Part shown: in pieces, positions 48,287-60,485 of the stretch
Numbering within the stretch: position 1 is the stretch's first letter
Layout of the letters: every line of letters starts with the position of its first letter
Program-made: the position numbers and the translations under genes
The notes under the pieces: generated by a model
The model's database searches: none
Told to the model about the DNA's origin: nothing
What the model saw: only the letters and a program-made list of their open reading frames with translations
DNA from: Notospermus geniculatus
Lineage: Eukaryota; Nemertea; Pilidiophora; Heteronemertea; Lineidae
Reading direction: 5' to 3'
NCBI GenBank assembly: GCA_002633025.1
Contig: NMRB01000173.1
Coordinates: 213,158 to 277,157 of the forward strand
Length of the DNA stretch: 64,000 nucleotides

Positions 48287-51200
48287 ATGGCCGAGTCGGT
48301 GGAGAATTACCTTCATAGCGTTGTTCAGCAACATAAAAACTGGCTTGCTAGCACTCGACAGCTTTGCCAAGAAGCTGATTCTGTCTTGGAGACTTTCCAG
48401 TCAACCGTCCTCGAGGCAAATAATGGAGGAGAATCTGCCGTTGACCCCTTTGGCTTTCCATCAGAAAAAGAGAGGGAAGAAATCAATAGAATACTTGGAA
48501 ATAAGGCCGCGATAATTGTAACTGGGCGAACCAACAGTGGAAAAAGCAGTATACTGAACACTGTGTTTAGAACTCGCATTCTGCCGGTTTCTGCTAACCC
48601 GTGTACAGGTCGGGTTGTCAGACTGAAATACAGTGAAAGACAGTACCAACGGTTGATTAGTCGACATGGTTCGGAGATCGAGAGTATTGATGTGACAAAT
48701 GTCCGTGATATACGTGATAGTAATTTAATCAAAATGGATGATGAAGAAGCCCGGAAGAATAAAGAATATGCAGCGATGGTTGTCGAGGTTGGTTTGCAGC
48801 ATGAACTGTTACAGAGTGGCATTGAGGTGTTGGACTCTCCAGGGAAGAGTGAAAACCCCGTACTAAATGAAGTTGTGGATCGTCTGCTCCTGACTGGCCA
48901 GATTCCACTTGTCGTTTATGTGATTGATGGACACAATGGTCTACTTCTAGAGGTAAAGGCAAATAAGTTAACACTTCCATTATGCCATTAGAAGTTGACA
49001 GCCTGCATTATTGCTGTGTGAACCATACTTTTGTGATTGTGGCATTGCGTAAAACATCGGAACCAAATTTAATGGCCCCAATAACTAAATCCAACCTTAA
49101 TAGTAGATTCTGATCATCAAGTGGATGAATTTACAGTAACTATGTCCTGCAAATGATGGGAGTTTACAGTACTGGCAATGGGGAAAACCCAAAAAATGCA
49201 TTATCGTGAAAGCAAGCCATATGATTGGTCTGCTTTGTGGTTGAAAATCTGTGTCAAGGGGCTGGTTCACATTGATAAGAAAATTACCAGTACAAGTTCA
49301 AGCATGTAGGCTTAATTTTGTAGGTTTGTATACAGTATAATGTAATGTCTTATTTGCTGGACTAGTCGTACTAAGTAATAAAGATTGACATCACTCATCA
49401 GGACAAGAACATAACATAGTAAGACAGATAAAGGGCCGTATGTACGGGTTGCACTTTAGCCTAAATTATAGCTTACCGGTAAGTCAGACTTTCTCTTTGC
49501 TTGAAGCATTGAGAAAAGTTCGACTTTAATGAAAGTGTGGCTAAAGTCTGACCCATGCATACGGCCCTTACATTAGACATGTTAGAAACTCTGATGAACC
49601 AGAAGCTTACAGCAAATCCACCCATCATTAGAATCGCACCATTCTGAATGTTAGGCACATTATGATGACAAATCTTGACTTTGATTTCAACACTTCATCT
49701 CATACTGACATGACTGAGTCTGAGTGTGTTTGAATTGCCCAAATCAGACAAAATGCTTTGAATTGCCCAAATCAGACAAAATGCTTATCTTCCATTGTTT
49801 TGATCACTTTCAGGACATTTCAAACATAGATGCCATCCAGTCAAAGTTACCAAACTGCACTCTCATGTTTGTTTGTAACAAGTGTGATGATAATGAGATG
49901 GCACAAGACATGGATGGAACTGATGATGAGGAAGATGATGAAGGTATGGGTTTTTCAACAAACTGAGACCGGGCACTGTTTCAGGAAAATGTGTTGGTCT
50001 ACTCTCACAGGTCTACTGAAAAAGCTGGTTGGCATCTGTGGGGCAGCCATATTTTTTTGGTGGAGGCACAATATCCCGTCAGTTGGAATATCTTATCTGT
50101 GATCTAATAGTTGCTGTCGTATGCATTCATAAACGTACAAATCTATGATTTGTATCTTTCTCTCTAGGTGTAGCTATGACAGTCTCACAGATGAAGGAAC
50201 GGACTTTCAGATGTCTTAAAGAGAGTGGTTTCATTCCAAAAGATACAGACATGACATCTTGTAAATGCTTCCACGCCCTCTCAGCACATTGTTCCATCAA
50301 GGGCTACAAAACAAATAATACCGATACAAAGAGGAAGATGCAAAGCTATGTGGATGACTTCAATAAATTCGAGAAAAGCTTGGTGGATGTCCTTTTTGAT
50401 GCCCTGCAGAGGGATGTCTTGAAGGTTGTCAGTATTGTGATGAACAATCTGGCAACCTGTGACACCATTTTTGATTGGGCAATCCTAGGAACAGGTGGAA
50501 GAGAAGATTCAGATCAGTTAGCAGCGGTGGTTGAGGAAGCTCAGCGTGTTGGAAAGTGGTGGTATGATGAACTCTGCAATGTGCTCAATGAACGTGATAT
50601 AACATCGCATATGAATTTCGCCATGGATTTAATTGAACAAGACTTGTTGAAAGAAATTCCGTCCTTCACTCATGGTGGCCCACAAGTTGCGAACAAGGAT
50701 GAAGATGTACAGTTCTTAGAGTTGAAATCCCGCTTGGATGATCTTGGATTCAATGCCGAGGAAATGGCTCGAAAAGGAACATTCTGTCATGCGATGCGAA
50801 AAATGTTCTCCCGTTACTTGTTCAATACATTCAAGGTGACGTTAGAAATCCGTTTCAAGGCTAAAATGGATTCCCTGTCTACCGAATTGGTGAACATTAT
50901 GTTTACAATTGCACCCTCGCTAAGAGACATGCTGAAACGATCATATCGTGTGAGACCATCGATGATGTTCGACTGTGATCAGTTGCTCGGTTGCACAAAT
51001 GTCCTATTTGATGTCCTTCAGACAATCTTAGATGCGGCACGCTCGATGCTTCGAGAAAAAATCGACAGTGTCTGTGACAATGATAGCATCCTGTATATTT
51101 TGATGGCCGACAATCAACGCTACTGCCATCAGTGGTGCGAAGTATTTGCCAAGTCACTCATAAAATCAGTGGATGTGCCGACGCTCGTGGGAGCAATCCG

Positions 51201-52601
51201 GACCGCCGCCATGGAACAGATTACTCAAATGTTCTCCAGCTTCGCCTCATCCCTCACAATGATCACTTCAATAAGCAATGAAGTTAAACACCAGGAACAG
51301 AGTGTGTTAGGAGAAAAAAAGGCTCTTTTCACTGGCCAGTACATGATGTGCCATTCCCAGGCCTATGCTCTTGAGACCTGCATGCGATTCCCAGGCATTC
51401 ATAACGTGTTAACAGAAAGGCTTCATGTGAGTCAAAGTGGCTTTCCGATTCGATCTTGTAAGAGTGACTACCAGTACATGGATGGATTGGGTTCAGAATT
51501 GGCCGTGAAGGTTGTTTCTGGGGAAGACAGGGACAACAGGGTTATGCAGCTCAGGCAGCTACTCAGGACAAGGTAGGTACTGCTCTCCCCTCCTTACTGA
51601 ATACTGCTAACCTCATCATAAGTTTTGCTAACCTGAAATCTTGACACTAATGACAGTCTGTTTGCAAACAGTCTAGTTGTTTTAAACCTCTGTGCTAAGA
51701 GATGGGGCATAGCGAGTAAGACTTAGAACTGGATGTGTTGAGTTTTTTTTTAAATTCAGCAAGTACTGCGACCACTAATCTAATCCTGCTTGAATTCGTT
51801 TTCTAGCGAGATTCAAACACATCAAAACATCCTGACGCTGCATGGTTGGGTCATGCCAATGGCAGACTGTCGTTTGGTGATCATGGAGCTAGCAGAGATG
51901 AACCTTGTCGACAAGCTGTTGAGCGGAGCAGTATACCTTCAGCGTCTGCTCTATGGTATACAGATAGGCAGAGCCTTACTTCATCTGGCTGACCAGAAAC
52001 CTCCATACTATTTCATGGATTTAAAACCGAGGAACATACTCGTGAGTATCTTTGAATGAGTCAGTAATATCCTGTCATTCGTTAAGTTTTTATTTTTGCA
52101 ACAATGCACATATTGCTTTCAGTACTGTATTATATGCATCATTGAACCTAAACAAATCATCTCATTTTGTAGATTGGCCGAGATGGACAGGCAAAACTAA
52201 ACATTTGCAAGGCGGAAAACCTGTGTTGTGCAACTGCTGAGATTCTCCTTCCATTTCACATCTCCCCCCAGTTATACTCAGCTCTACAACGAGGGGAGAC
52301 GCAGTCACACCCGTCAAACCAAATCTTTGCCTATGGAACACTGTTGTGGATTCTAGCAAGCGGCCGTGCAGAAGCACCACCTGCCCTTCGATTCTGTACA
52401 GATGAAGCCGAAGTTCAAAGGAAATTATCAAGTGGATATATTCCCGACCAGTTGCAGAACATTCCTGCTGACCATTGGCAACTGATTGAGGAGTGCTTGA
52501 AAAATTATGAGAATTTACTCTTGGTTGATGTTGTGGATGATCTGGACCAGAAGTTTATCATAGCTGATCGAACTGAAAGAACCAGTTCAATAAGACTGTA
52601 G
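48287..52601 (+). CDS. DSTYK: DSTYK-family protein: intact P-loop GTPase plus pseudokinase, 954 residues
   Basis: Exons: 48287-48952, 49814-49943, 50168-51572, 51807-52041, 52173-52601. All phases fit. Length 954, against 929 for human DSTYK. Residues 60-250: a dynamin-like GTPase, with P-loop GRTNSGKS (80-87), a likely switch Thr107, DSPG (183-186) and NKCD (244-247). Human DSTYK aligns through LLGVQVLP to the ILNTVFRTRILP here but has a ruined P-loop. Residues 265-690: helical middle region. Residues 700-930: kinase-like fold, with ELAVKVV (Lys713), HQNILTLHGW, FMDLKPRN (803-810, where HRD is expected), AKLNICK where DFG is expected, FAYGTLLWILASG and HWQLIEECL. With no glycine loop, HRD or DFG, catalysis is doubtful. 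The start was chosen for its Kozak context AAAGATGGCC. The family is clear; ortholog or divergent paralog is not settled. Confidence 0.85.
49432..49568. repeat. Inverted-repeat element (MITE-like)
   Basis: Second copy of the element at 47102, in intron 1 of the DSTYK-family gene. Its ends are AGGGCCGTATGTACGGGT and ACCCATGCATACGGCCCT. It has a few extra bases relative to the other copy. Confidence 0.7.
49729..49784. repeat. 28-bp tandem duplication
   Basis: Two identical units (49729-49756, 49757-49784; each contains TTGCCCAAATCAGACAAAAT) just upstream of the acceptor of the second coding exon of the DSTYK-family gene. Confidence 0.85.
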
Positions 52602-53364
52602 ACAGGCCTAAATTGAAGATTATTTCATTGCCGGAAGTTGGCCTCATTCCTCAAGAATAACTAATCGAATGACACTTGAAACAAACATAATCAGCTCTAT
52701 GCATGGAAAGCTTATAGATATCTGATATTGGTTAATATTCTGCTTAGCTGAACTTTGACCTGCTTGATAGAGCATTTCTCAGTAAGGATAATTTGCAGCT
52801 TGACATGCAGAAAGTGTAAAAAAATGAAAGTTACTTGTGCCATAGATCTTGTAGGGTGCTCCCTGGTATCATGTGAATAATGTGATAAACCATTTTCTCG
52901 CACTGATAAGTTTGCCTCTTGAGACCCAGAAAATATTGGAACCCGGGAGTGAATCACTGGTGTTGGGAAAGGGAGGGGGTTGCGGTGGTGTATTTGGTTT
53001 CTTTGCCTATGAGGTACTTGGAAGTAGAGAAGCAGAGAAACCAATCTAACTGTCAAAGATTCTATCACTTTAAAGGTCTGCTGCCAAACGCGGGGTGGAG
53101 GATGACGTCGTCATGTTCTGTTACCGGAACTAGGCCTACGAGTGCGGGAGCACTGCAAACAAAACCAGGAACATTTTCATGACGTCCCAACATCATACCC
53201 AACAGGTAAAATTGCCTCCAAGTCATCACTAAACCCCGATTTTGACAAAATACACCATTCATTTGCTTAAATATGCATATCTACAGCCGTACTGTGATTA
53301 CCAACGTCTGCCTTGGCTTCATTAATTCAGTATAGCTTGGAATAGTTTCAAGGTGAAAATTGTC

Positions 53365-53556
53365 TATAGAGGCTTTGCAAGTGACGTCACAGGCCGCCAT
53401 GCTGGGGGGCACATGCTGCAGAGGTGCAGCGAAATGAGCAGTGCATGCCCCAATGATGTTACGTCAAACAATGACATGGTGCACATCATGTCACGGTCGG
53501 CTCACACCTCTGCGCCCTCCAGAATGGCCGCCAGATGTCATTGCAAGGCCTCTATA
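53365..53556. repeat. Inverted-repeat element (MITE-like)
   Basis: Starts TATAGAGGCTTTGCAAGTGA and ends with the inverted counterpart TCATTGCAAGGCCTCTATA. The arms are about 35 bp, including GGCCGCCAT/ATGGCCGCC. The flanking TA may be the target site. Confidence 0.75.
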
Positions 53557-54541
53557 AGGCCAAATGGAATGATGTGACCCACATAAGCTATTTGCTCGCT
53601 TCGCGTTATCGCCGCGATGTGGCGGTTCGGGTCCTTGTGTCGAGTGCTTGGTTTATATATGTGGCAATTTTAGATAACACATGTATACAAATACGTAAAT
53701 TTTCCACATGTACAATTATTACACTGATTATTTCATGCAAAACATGCTGTTTAATGATTTTTTGGGGCATATCCTCCGACTTGGTCAGAGATTATACAAT
53801 GAATCATTTGAAAATAGGCCTTTATGAGATTTAGCTGATACCAGGACAAGGCAAGAGCATCAAATGACATTAATATCAGAAGCCTACAATTTTAAAACGA
53901 CCAATGCAATTGACACTGCCTGTGCCCCTGGATTCTGCCATTTACTCAAGTCATCATTAAATACCTGGTACACCACATGCTGACAAAATTCACTGCAGTG
54001 TGCTGTAGTAAGATTGCATTCAGAGTCTATTGTTACACTGATACAAATATTTGGAGTATTCAATTCCACAACTGTACTCTGCGTGGAGATCTTTGCCATA
54101 TTTTCATAGAGTGCCACTTTTATCATCTTCATATACACTGTAGTCATTATATTCGTCCAAAGTTTTTTAGCATTGGTGCTTGATGATTTTAATATTTGAG
54201 GGGCAAAAATGAAATGTTAGCCACTAGAATTCGAAAAACAGCTCCGATGGTGGTGTTGGCAACTTTTAAGTTGTTCATGTGACTATCGCAGCTGTTTAAC
54301 GTGTTGGGATTGTGAGATACCTTTAATGGAAATTGGGACATGAAATATGAGCCGTCAGTGTGTTCCTGGTGATTACTACATGTATTTGTAAAAAGTGGAA
54401 ATAAAACTGCTGCATACTGGTACATTTACATATTTTGTCGTCATTGTTGGTGCAATTTAAAATGGAAGACATGCCTGCTTGGGGATGCATGTAGTTCGTC
54501 TCTCTAGTGGGCACCTACCGGTATACATCGGATTTGGAGGA

Positions 54542-54712
54542 CCAGGGCCCGGTTGCACCAAACTGAGTTCTTATCATAAGATATGGAATTTGGGACAACC
54601 TTAAGACATATAGCTGCATACAGCAGGAATGTTAGAATGATGTCCTAACACTTCGATGGTGCAACTTAACTTTGACAGCACCTATGACCTTTGGTGCAAT
54701 ACCGGGCCCTGG
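54542..54712. repeat. Inverted-repeat element (MITE-like)
   Basis: Ends CCAGGGCCCGGTTGCACCAAA and TTTGGTGCAATACCGGGCCCTGG are inverted with one short gap. It is about 170 bp with no frame. Confidence 0.75.
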
Positions 54713-55390
54713 TGTATGAAATTCAAAGGTGAGACTACCTAGGTCAGGGTAGTGTCTTGTAGTACTTCTGACCAAGTTACAATACATGATCAACTCATAT
54801 ACATGTATCACCAGAATTAATCTATTTCTGCCAAAGAATTTAACTTCAGGAAATACAATAATTGTGTTGGCAAATTGACTGCAATTCATCTCTGTCATGA
54901 TGAATACATACTTTACAAGAAAAAGTGACTGGAAACAAAAAACTGAATTTATAAAGAGTTAATATTTTATTGTCGAAACCCTTTCTGCCATATACAGAAG
55001 TAATTCTCCAATGTTATGGAAAGAGACAACACAAGACATTGTAGAGACAAAAAACAAGGCCAGTGTGATCAGACATGGGAATCACAAACCACAACTGACA
55101 TGTTGGATTACTCTATTTTTTCCACACTGTCTATGTCGGGCCAATAAGACAGAATATATTCTACACAAAGTATGAAAATAGTATTAATTTGTTATCGGAA
55201 GACCTTTTCATGACTATCTGACATGAAAGGAAATGCACAGCAGGCAACCCGCCAAAATGATTATTTTTTCGACCCTTCTCGAGGTCGCAATTGAAAATCA
55301 GCAGAAGCAAATATATGCAGAATGAGAAGGATGACTTTCAGAAGTTGTTTATATTGTCAAAGGGAGTCGGAACTGGAGAGAAAGCCCCTC

Positions 55391-55530
55391 AACTGTCAGA
55401 GTGGCACTTTGGAATCATTAGTGCCTATCATCTTGAAGGTTCTCTGGGTTTGATTCCCAGTCGACCCTATCTTCATGCGACAGAGTGCGACTCATGACGA
55501 AAGCGCAGGTTTCCTCCTGCTCTATGGTGA
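55391..55530 (+). repeat. tRNA-derived SINE-like sequence
   Basis: An A-box-like TGTCAGAGTGGCA is followed about 50 bases later by a B-box GGGTTTGATTCCC. A body follows with GCAGGTTTCCTCCTGC. The structure fits a tRNA-headed SINE; a complete tRNA fold is not seen. Confidence 0.4.
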
Positions 55531-57169
55531 ATGTGACAGACCTAATAATGCCATATATGGCACTCGAGTTCTCCATTTAACATTCAAAAGCCCCAACCCA
55601 ATGATAGTAAGCCTACAGACTAGCAAAATGTATACCGGTAGTGAACCAGCATAAACCATTCACAAAAGGACTAGATTGAGTAAATATGATCTGCAAGGAC
55701 TGCATCAAAATCATGATGAGTCAGTATGCATTACCTAATCACTTCACTGGTTCACCCGATGTTTTTTATTTTCGTAGTTAAATCAACCATTTTTGGTCAC
55801 CCACCAAACCATGTAACCCAATTCCAAACCCCCAGCCACCACAAGTTGGCCCAGTTTTACTCTTGCATGCTCAAGACTCAACTCAACTTGGGCCTCATGG
55901 AATATTCAATCATGCTTGTCAGGGTATTACTAAGACCATGATTCAGGTGTCTCTCAACACATTAGACAAGAAAGACATAGACTTACATGTATAACCAAAC
56001 AAACACTGTTATAAACATTTGAAACTCTAACAAACTTTCCATTCATATCAACTCAAGATGAATTCTAAATAAATTAATTTTTGTTCTAATAACAGACTGG
56101 TTGAAGCTGAAAAGCTTTCTTTTGAACTGTATTTGCTGGAAAGACTTTCCAAAAAAGTCATTCAATTCCACACACAGTTCATCCCCAATCATTCATACAT
56201 GTAATTCAAGGTTTACTGAACTCACTTATTCAGATAAGGTTTTGAAGTCTGTACTTGTAGAGAAAACAAAGAAAATCTTCAGAGAAAACCTTCAGGGAAA
56301 TTGTAGCAGATGGTGTTCTTTTCAGTCTGGCATTAAGTACAAGCTAAAATCGACCAGCGAATGTACTGTAACAAAAAAACACACAAACTTAGTTGGTACA
56401 ACCAATTCTCACAGGGACGTTCCCATCATCAAATGTAGCATTCTGGGGTCCTGTGTCACTTTTTAAAGCTACATGTTAAGTAGAATAATCAGGAAGTCAG
56501 TGTTGTACAGACATGCGACTTGTACAACCCACAGGCAAGTGCTGGCAACAGCCCCCATAGCATATAAATTCAAAGCCTGAATCTCATTTGAAATTAAATT
56601 TCATAGAAACAGCTCATTTTCACCACAATTTAATGCCAATCTTCTTGAAATCTCAAGACTGCAAGATTGATCTCCGACTCAGAGTGCTACAACAAAATAA
56701 TGGTGTCATCTGACAACACAGGAATCAGTGCGACATTTTAACTTTTCAGATGTTCACCAAAAAGTAATCATTACACATCATGTCCTGTCATTTCATTGCA
56801 CATGCAAGTATGTGGTGCAATAATGAATGCTATAAATGGCAATACAATACAACTTGCAAAATATATGACCTGCAAAATAAATAATTGCACTTTGCACCAC
56901 AAAGCATATGTGGTACAGTGAATGTGTAGGAAATGTGGCATATAAGAGAGTATTTTCTGCTGAAATAAAAATTTGTTAAGCATTTTCAATTTTGTGACAT
57001 TCGGTCATTTGGCACCAAAACAGCCATTCAAGGAATGTTGTAAACAATGTCAATTCTCGAAGTGCAAACTGAGCAACTGCACCTCGAACAACAAGTTCAC
57101 ACAACGAGAGAATAAACAAATAGAAGACAGCTCCAGCTGACGCTTGGAACTTGACAAGTCAGGATATTT

Positions 57170-57182
57170 TATTGTTTATTTT
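57170..57182 (-). terminator. GMPPB: Polyadenylation signals of GMPPB
   Basis: Two AATAAA matches on the minus strand (57175-57170 and 57182-57177), about 120-135 bases after the GMPPB stop codon. Confidence 0.55.
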
Positions 57183-57303
57183 TTGACAGGAATACCTACC
57201 TCCTGCAAGAAATAGCCCGCAGGACTGGAAGCAAAAGATTATTACCGGTAATAATAATTATCATTAGATTGTCAGCAGTTGATACAGAGATTTGTTTTGG
57301 AAG

Positions 57304-59914
57304 TTACATAATAATCTGTGGTTCAGGGACTGAAGCTGATATTGACTTGTGTGGTAAGATTCGTCCACCGTTGATGTACAGCTCGTCGTTCACGATCACG
57401 TCTTCGCCGAGGACTGTCACGTTTTCCATTCGCACCTGAAATGAAAATTCCACATGTAGAATCGCAGTGATTTTGTTACGACTGTTTTCCCATGATGGCC
57501 ATTACACTTACCCATTGTCCTACTGTACATCTCCATCCAATAATAGAACTCTCTAACCAGGAATGTGACTTGATATGAGCACCACGGAGGATTGTGCAGC
57601 GTTTTATACAGGCACCATCTTCTATCACTACATCGGGTCCAATTGTGACATTTGGGCCAATCCGACAGTTCTTTCCTATCTTGGCAGTGGGATCCTGAAA
57701 CAACAGACATCAGGATGAAAATTCGAACCAAATATCTCAAGAAAACCTAAGAAGTATCAAATATGACAGGTTTCTTTCTGATGGAAATTGCTCAACTGAG
57801 GGAGCTGACTTGAGGGATCTTTGACTCCTCTGCTAAAACTTATACTTGCCACTAATACATTTCCTACGACACCTGGTCCTGTGTGTAGACTTTTTGGTTG
57901 TTTGTCGGATAAGGAGTTTAAGTATAGGCACATTCCTGTGAGAAAATCTTTCGGTTGACCTACATCCATCCAGAAACCTGCAGAGAAAACAAACATCCAT
58001 CTCATGAATGACGAGTGACAACAAATTGTGATATCACATTTTTGTCAAGAGTATATTTCCAGAAGAGATGTTATGTAGAATTCCTGCAAACTGGTTCCAC
58101 ATGTATGTATGTAACATCATGTACTGACAGGATTTATCAGTGAAGATTTAAGGGCCAACAGTGAAAAAGCCCATCAAATCAGCAAAACACTTGCCTTGTA
58201 ATTCCATTGCATACAGATTGCCGTCAGTTGCCATTTTTGGAAAGATTTCCTTTTCTATAGAAGTTGGACGTAACTGGAATGGGACAGATAATCAATGATA
58301 GATGGTCGTCATAAAGAGCAGCACTCACACACAATCTCCTCCCGTCCCAGTCATGAAAATCGAAGTTTAAGGTTTTCGAGCACTTTTACCTGTATTCTGT
58401 TGAGTATGGATGGACTGAAGATGTAAAGGCCTGCATTGATCTTATTTGACACAAATTCCTGAGGTTTCTCGACAAATCGTTGAATCTGACCACTTTCAGG
58501 ACTATACACAACTACACCATATTTGGACGGCTCCTCCACTTTTGTTACCTGAAATGTATTACATCCACTATTCTTTCAGTGCCAGGGCACTGAAGCCAAG
58601 TGAAGGGTTAAGAAAGAGCAAGAAACAAACACAGAACTTAGTCATTGCCCCAGAGCTGCAGAGATCACATGGAGAAAAGTTGATCAGGGCTCTGCTAATG
58701 TAGGGGTAGAACTACTAACAGGTTATGTTTAAAAGGGCACTTACTACAATTGTGCCTTCTTTTCCGTGATGTTTGTGGAAGAGCAACATTTGTTTGAATG
58801 GGAAGTCGCATACGATATCACTGTTTAACACAAAGAAGGGTTCTTCATCTTGAGCTAAGACATCTCTGGCAAGAGCAAGTGGACCAGCTGCAGAACAAGA
58901 ATTACATACATCATTGATTGTACATTTCATGGATTCATACATGCATTTCATTCCATCAATTTTCCTGCCCAGTCCTTGAGCACACGCACCGTGTCATATT
59001 CCAGTAAGTTTGTATATCAAGTCTATAGCACAATAGAATTTAAATGAGCCTCTACTGTGAAACATATTATACAGCTACCTACATTCCCTGCAGCAATATC
59101 AAGTTTGAGCCTGAAGAGTGGATTCTTTAAAGACAGAAAACACTGATTTTAGCCATAAGCAAAAAGAAACTACAATGTACATGATCATGGCATCCAATTA
59201 CAGTATTAGACTGTGGAAGGTAAATATTGACACACACCTGTTCCCATAGGCTCTGTCTCATGGGACATTGTAATCTTGATCCCTAGCTGTAAAGAAAATA
59301 CAGATGTCCGGCCCAGTGAATCAACGTAGAGAGAACATAATACACTATGAATACAAGTAGGATTGAATAATGAAATTTCTTAAATTGTTGTCTTTAGCCA
59401 CTTTTTTTCTGCTGACAAGAGCACTGGCAAAATTTAAAAGTCCCATGGCCTAATGGTGAAAAGACTCGCTACTTGAGTTTTTCACACATACCCTTTCCTC
59501 TTCCACTCTCATTTCCTTTTCTAACATCTCTGCCCTGTAACTGACAGCCAAAACAATGTGTTTCACACCAGCCTGAAAAATCAAACACAAGTCAATGAAA
59601 GCAGTTTTTTAATATACTGTACGTGATAAATACTATGTATTTTGGTTTTCTGACATGGTCTCATCAGACTATGCAAAGGGCTGGGGGGGGGGGAGGGGGG
59701 GGGGGGACTCCAAAGATTGTTAATCCATGACATTTTCTCAACTTGAACTGCACTGCATGTTCCTACTGGGACAAATCTTGCTTACCTCAGCTAAAGCTTC
59801 AATTTGATGCAGCATCATTGGTTTGTTGGCAAATTCAACAAGAGGCTTCGGCCGACTGAGGGTCAATGGTCTCAACCTAGTTCCATATCCACCTACAAGA
59901 ATGAGGGCCTTCAT
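57304..59914 (-). CDS. GMPPB: GMPPB, mannose-1-phosphate guanylyltransferase catalytic subunit, complete
   Basis: Nine exons (minus): 59914-59786, 59572-59492, 59286-59238, 58887-58745, 58548-58390, 58273-58195, 57977-57850, 57694-57512, 57435-57304. The phases fit and give 360 residues, the same length as human GMPPB. The enzyme makes GDP-mannose from mannose-1-phosphate and GTP in the cytosol, for glycosylation. Motifs in order: [15 protein letters not shown] at residues 5-19 (nucleotidyltransferase signature), PLGT-equivalent [58 protein letters not shown], then a left-handed beta-helix of hexapeptides ([17 protein letters not shown]) and the C-terminal VPEPQIIM. The introns after exons 6 and 7 both begin with GC (CAAG|GCAAGT, GTG|GCAAGT). 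An acceptor (TTTCTAG) just before the ATG implies an untranslated first exon. This is GMPPB rather than GMPPA, because it lacks the longer GMPPA C-terminus. Confidence 0.97.
59683..59706 (+). repeat. Poly-G tract
   Basis: Eleven G, one A, then twelve G, inside GMPPB intron 1 (C-rich on the transcribed strand). Confidence 0.8.
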
Positions 59915-60383
59915 TTTGAAGCCGACACCCTAGAAATAGCAATGAAGGCAATATTAATACATGTAATTCAATTCATGATAATTCAATTATCATGCCAAAT
60001 TTGGAGGCGAATGACTTCCCTCCTCAGACATGTCAGAGAACCCTCTCCGGGAATATCTCTCTGGCCTAATTAAAATCATCGGAGAAATATTCCCTCGCTC
60101 TGCAGACACATCATTCTCCGGATATCACCTAATTCGGTACAAAAATCCCAAACACACAGATTCTGACGCACACTCGGTGACTTCAACTTATAATCTGCCA
60201 CATCATCATGTTATCAGCACATCTCACATCCACCCAACAATCGATTGAGTGGGTCTGATCAAACAAACACCAACAACATAGAGCAAGGCAGCTGGTTCAC
60301 AAATTCTGATGAATGGAGTGACCAATTAAGCCGTGTCACTGACAAAAGTCCTGGTGGGACATTCAGATGAAAAGCCCTCTCGG

Positions 60384-60485
60384 CACTGGTGGTGTAGTCT
60401 AGTGGATATTGTGCCGATTTAAATCAGAAATGAAAATCCAAGTGAAACACTTGGGCTGCCCCCTAGGTTCAAAGGGGAGAATCAC
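60384..60485 (+). repeat. tRNA-derived SINE-like sequence
   Basis: A good A-box (TGGTGTAGTCTAGTGGATA) is followed about 65 bases later by a poor B-box (CTAGGTTCAAAGGG). The spacing is too long for an intact tRNA, so it is probably a decayed SINE. Confidence 0.35.

Larger units (their letters stand above)
52602..57169. other. Convergent intergenic region, no gene recognised
   Basis: About 4.5 kb between the 3' ends of the DSTYK-family gene and GMPPB. It holds two foldback elements and a SINE-like tRNA head. An AATAAA at 54400-54405 (+) could serve the DSTYK-family gene, but its distance (1.8 kb) makes this uncertain. Open frames here lack motifs. Confidence 0.5.

Noticed and set aside
46093-52601. 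Two tandem DSTYK-family genes
   Set aside because: Only the promoter and first exon are doubled, with allele-level identity and break points at a gap; downstream exons are single.
57845-57852. GT donor (TTA|GTGGCA) for GMPPB exon 7
   Set aside because: It would delete the Val of the conserved NVLVDP and is a poor consensus; GTG|GCAAGT keeps the family sequence.
57304-59914. GMPPA instead of GMPPB
   Set aside because: The length of 360, the [11 protein letters not shown] start and the C-terminal PEPQIIM match GMPPB; GMPPA is longer and lacks this ending.
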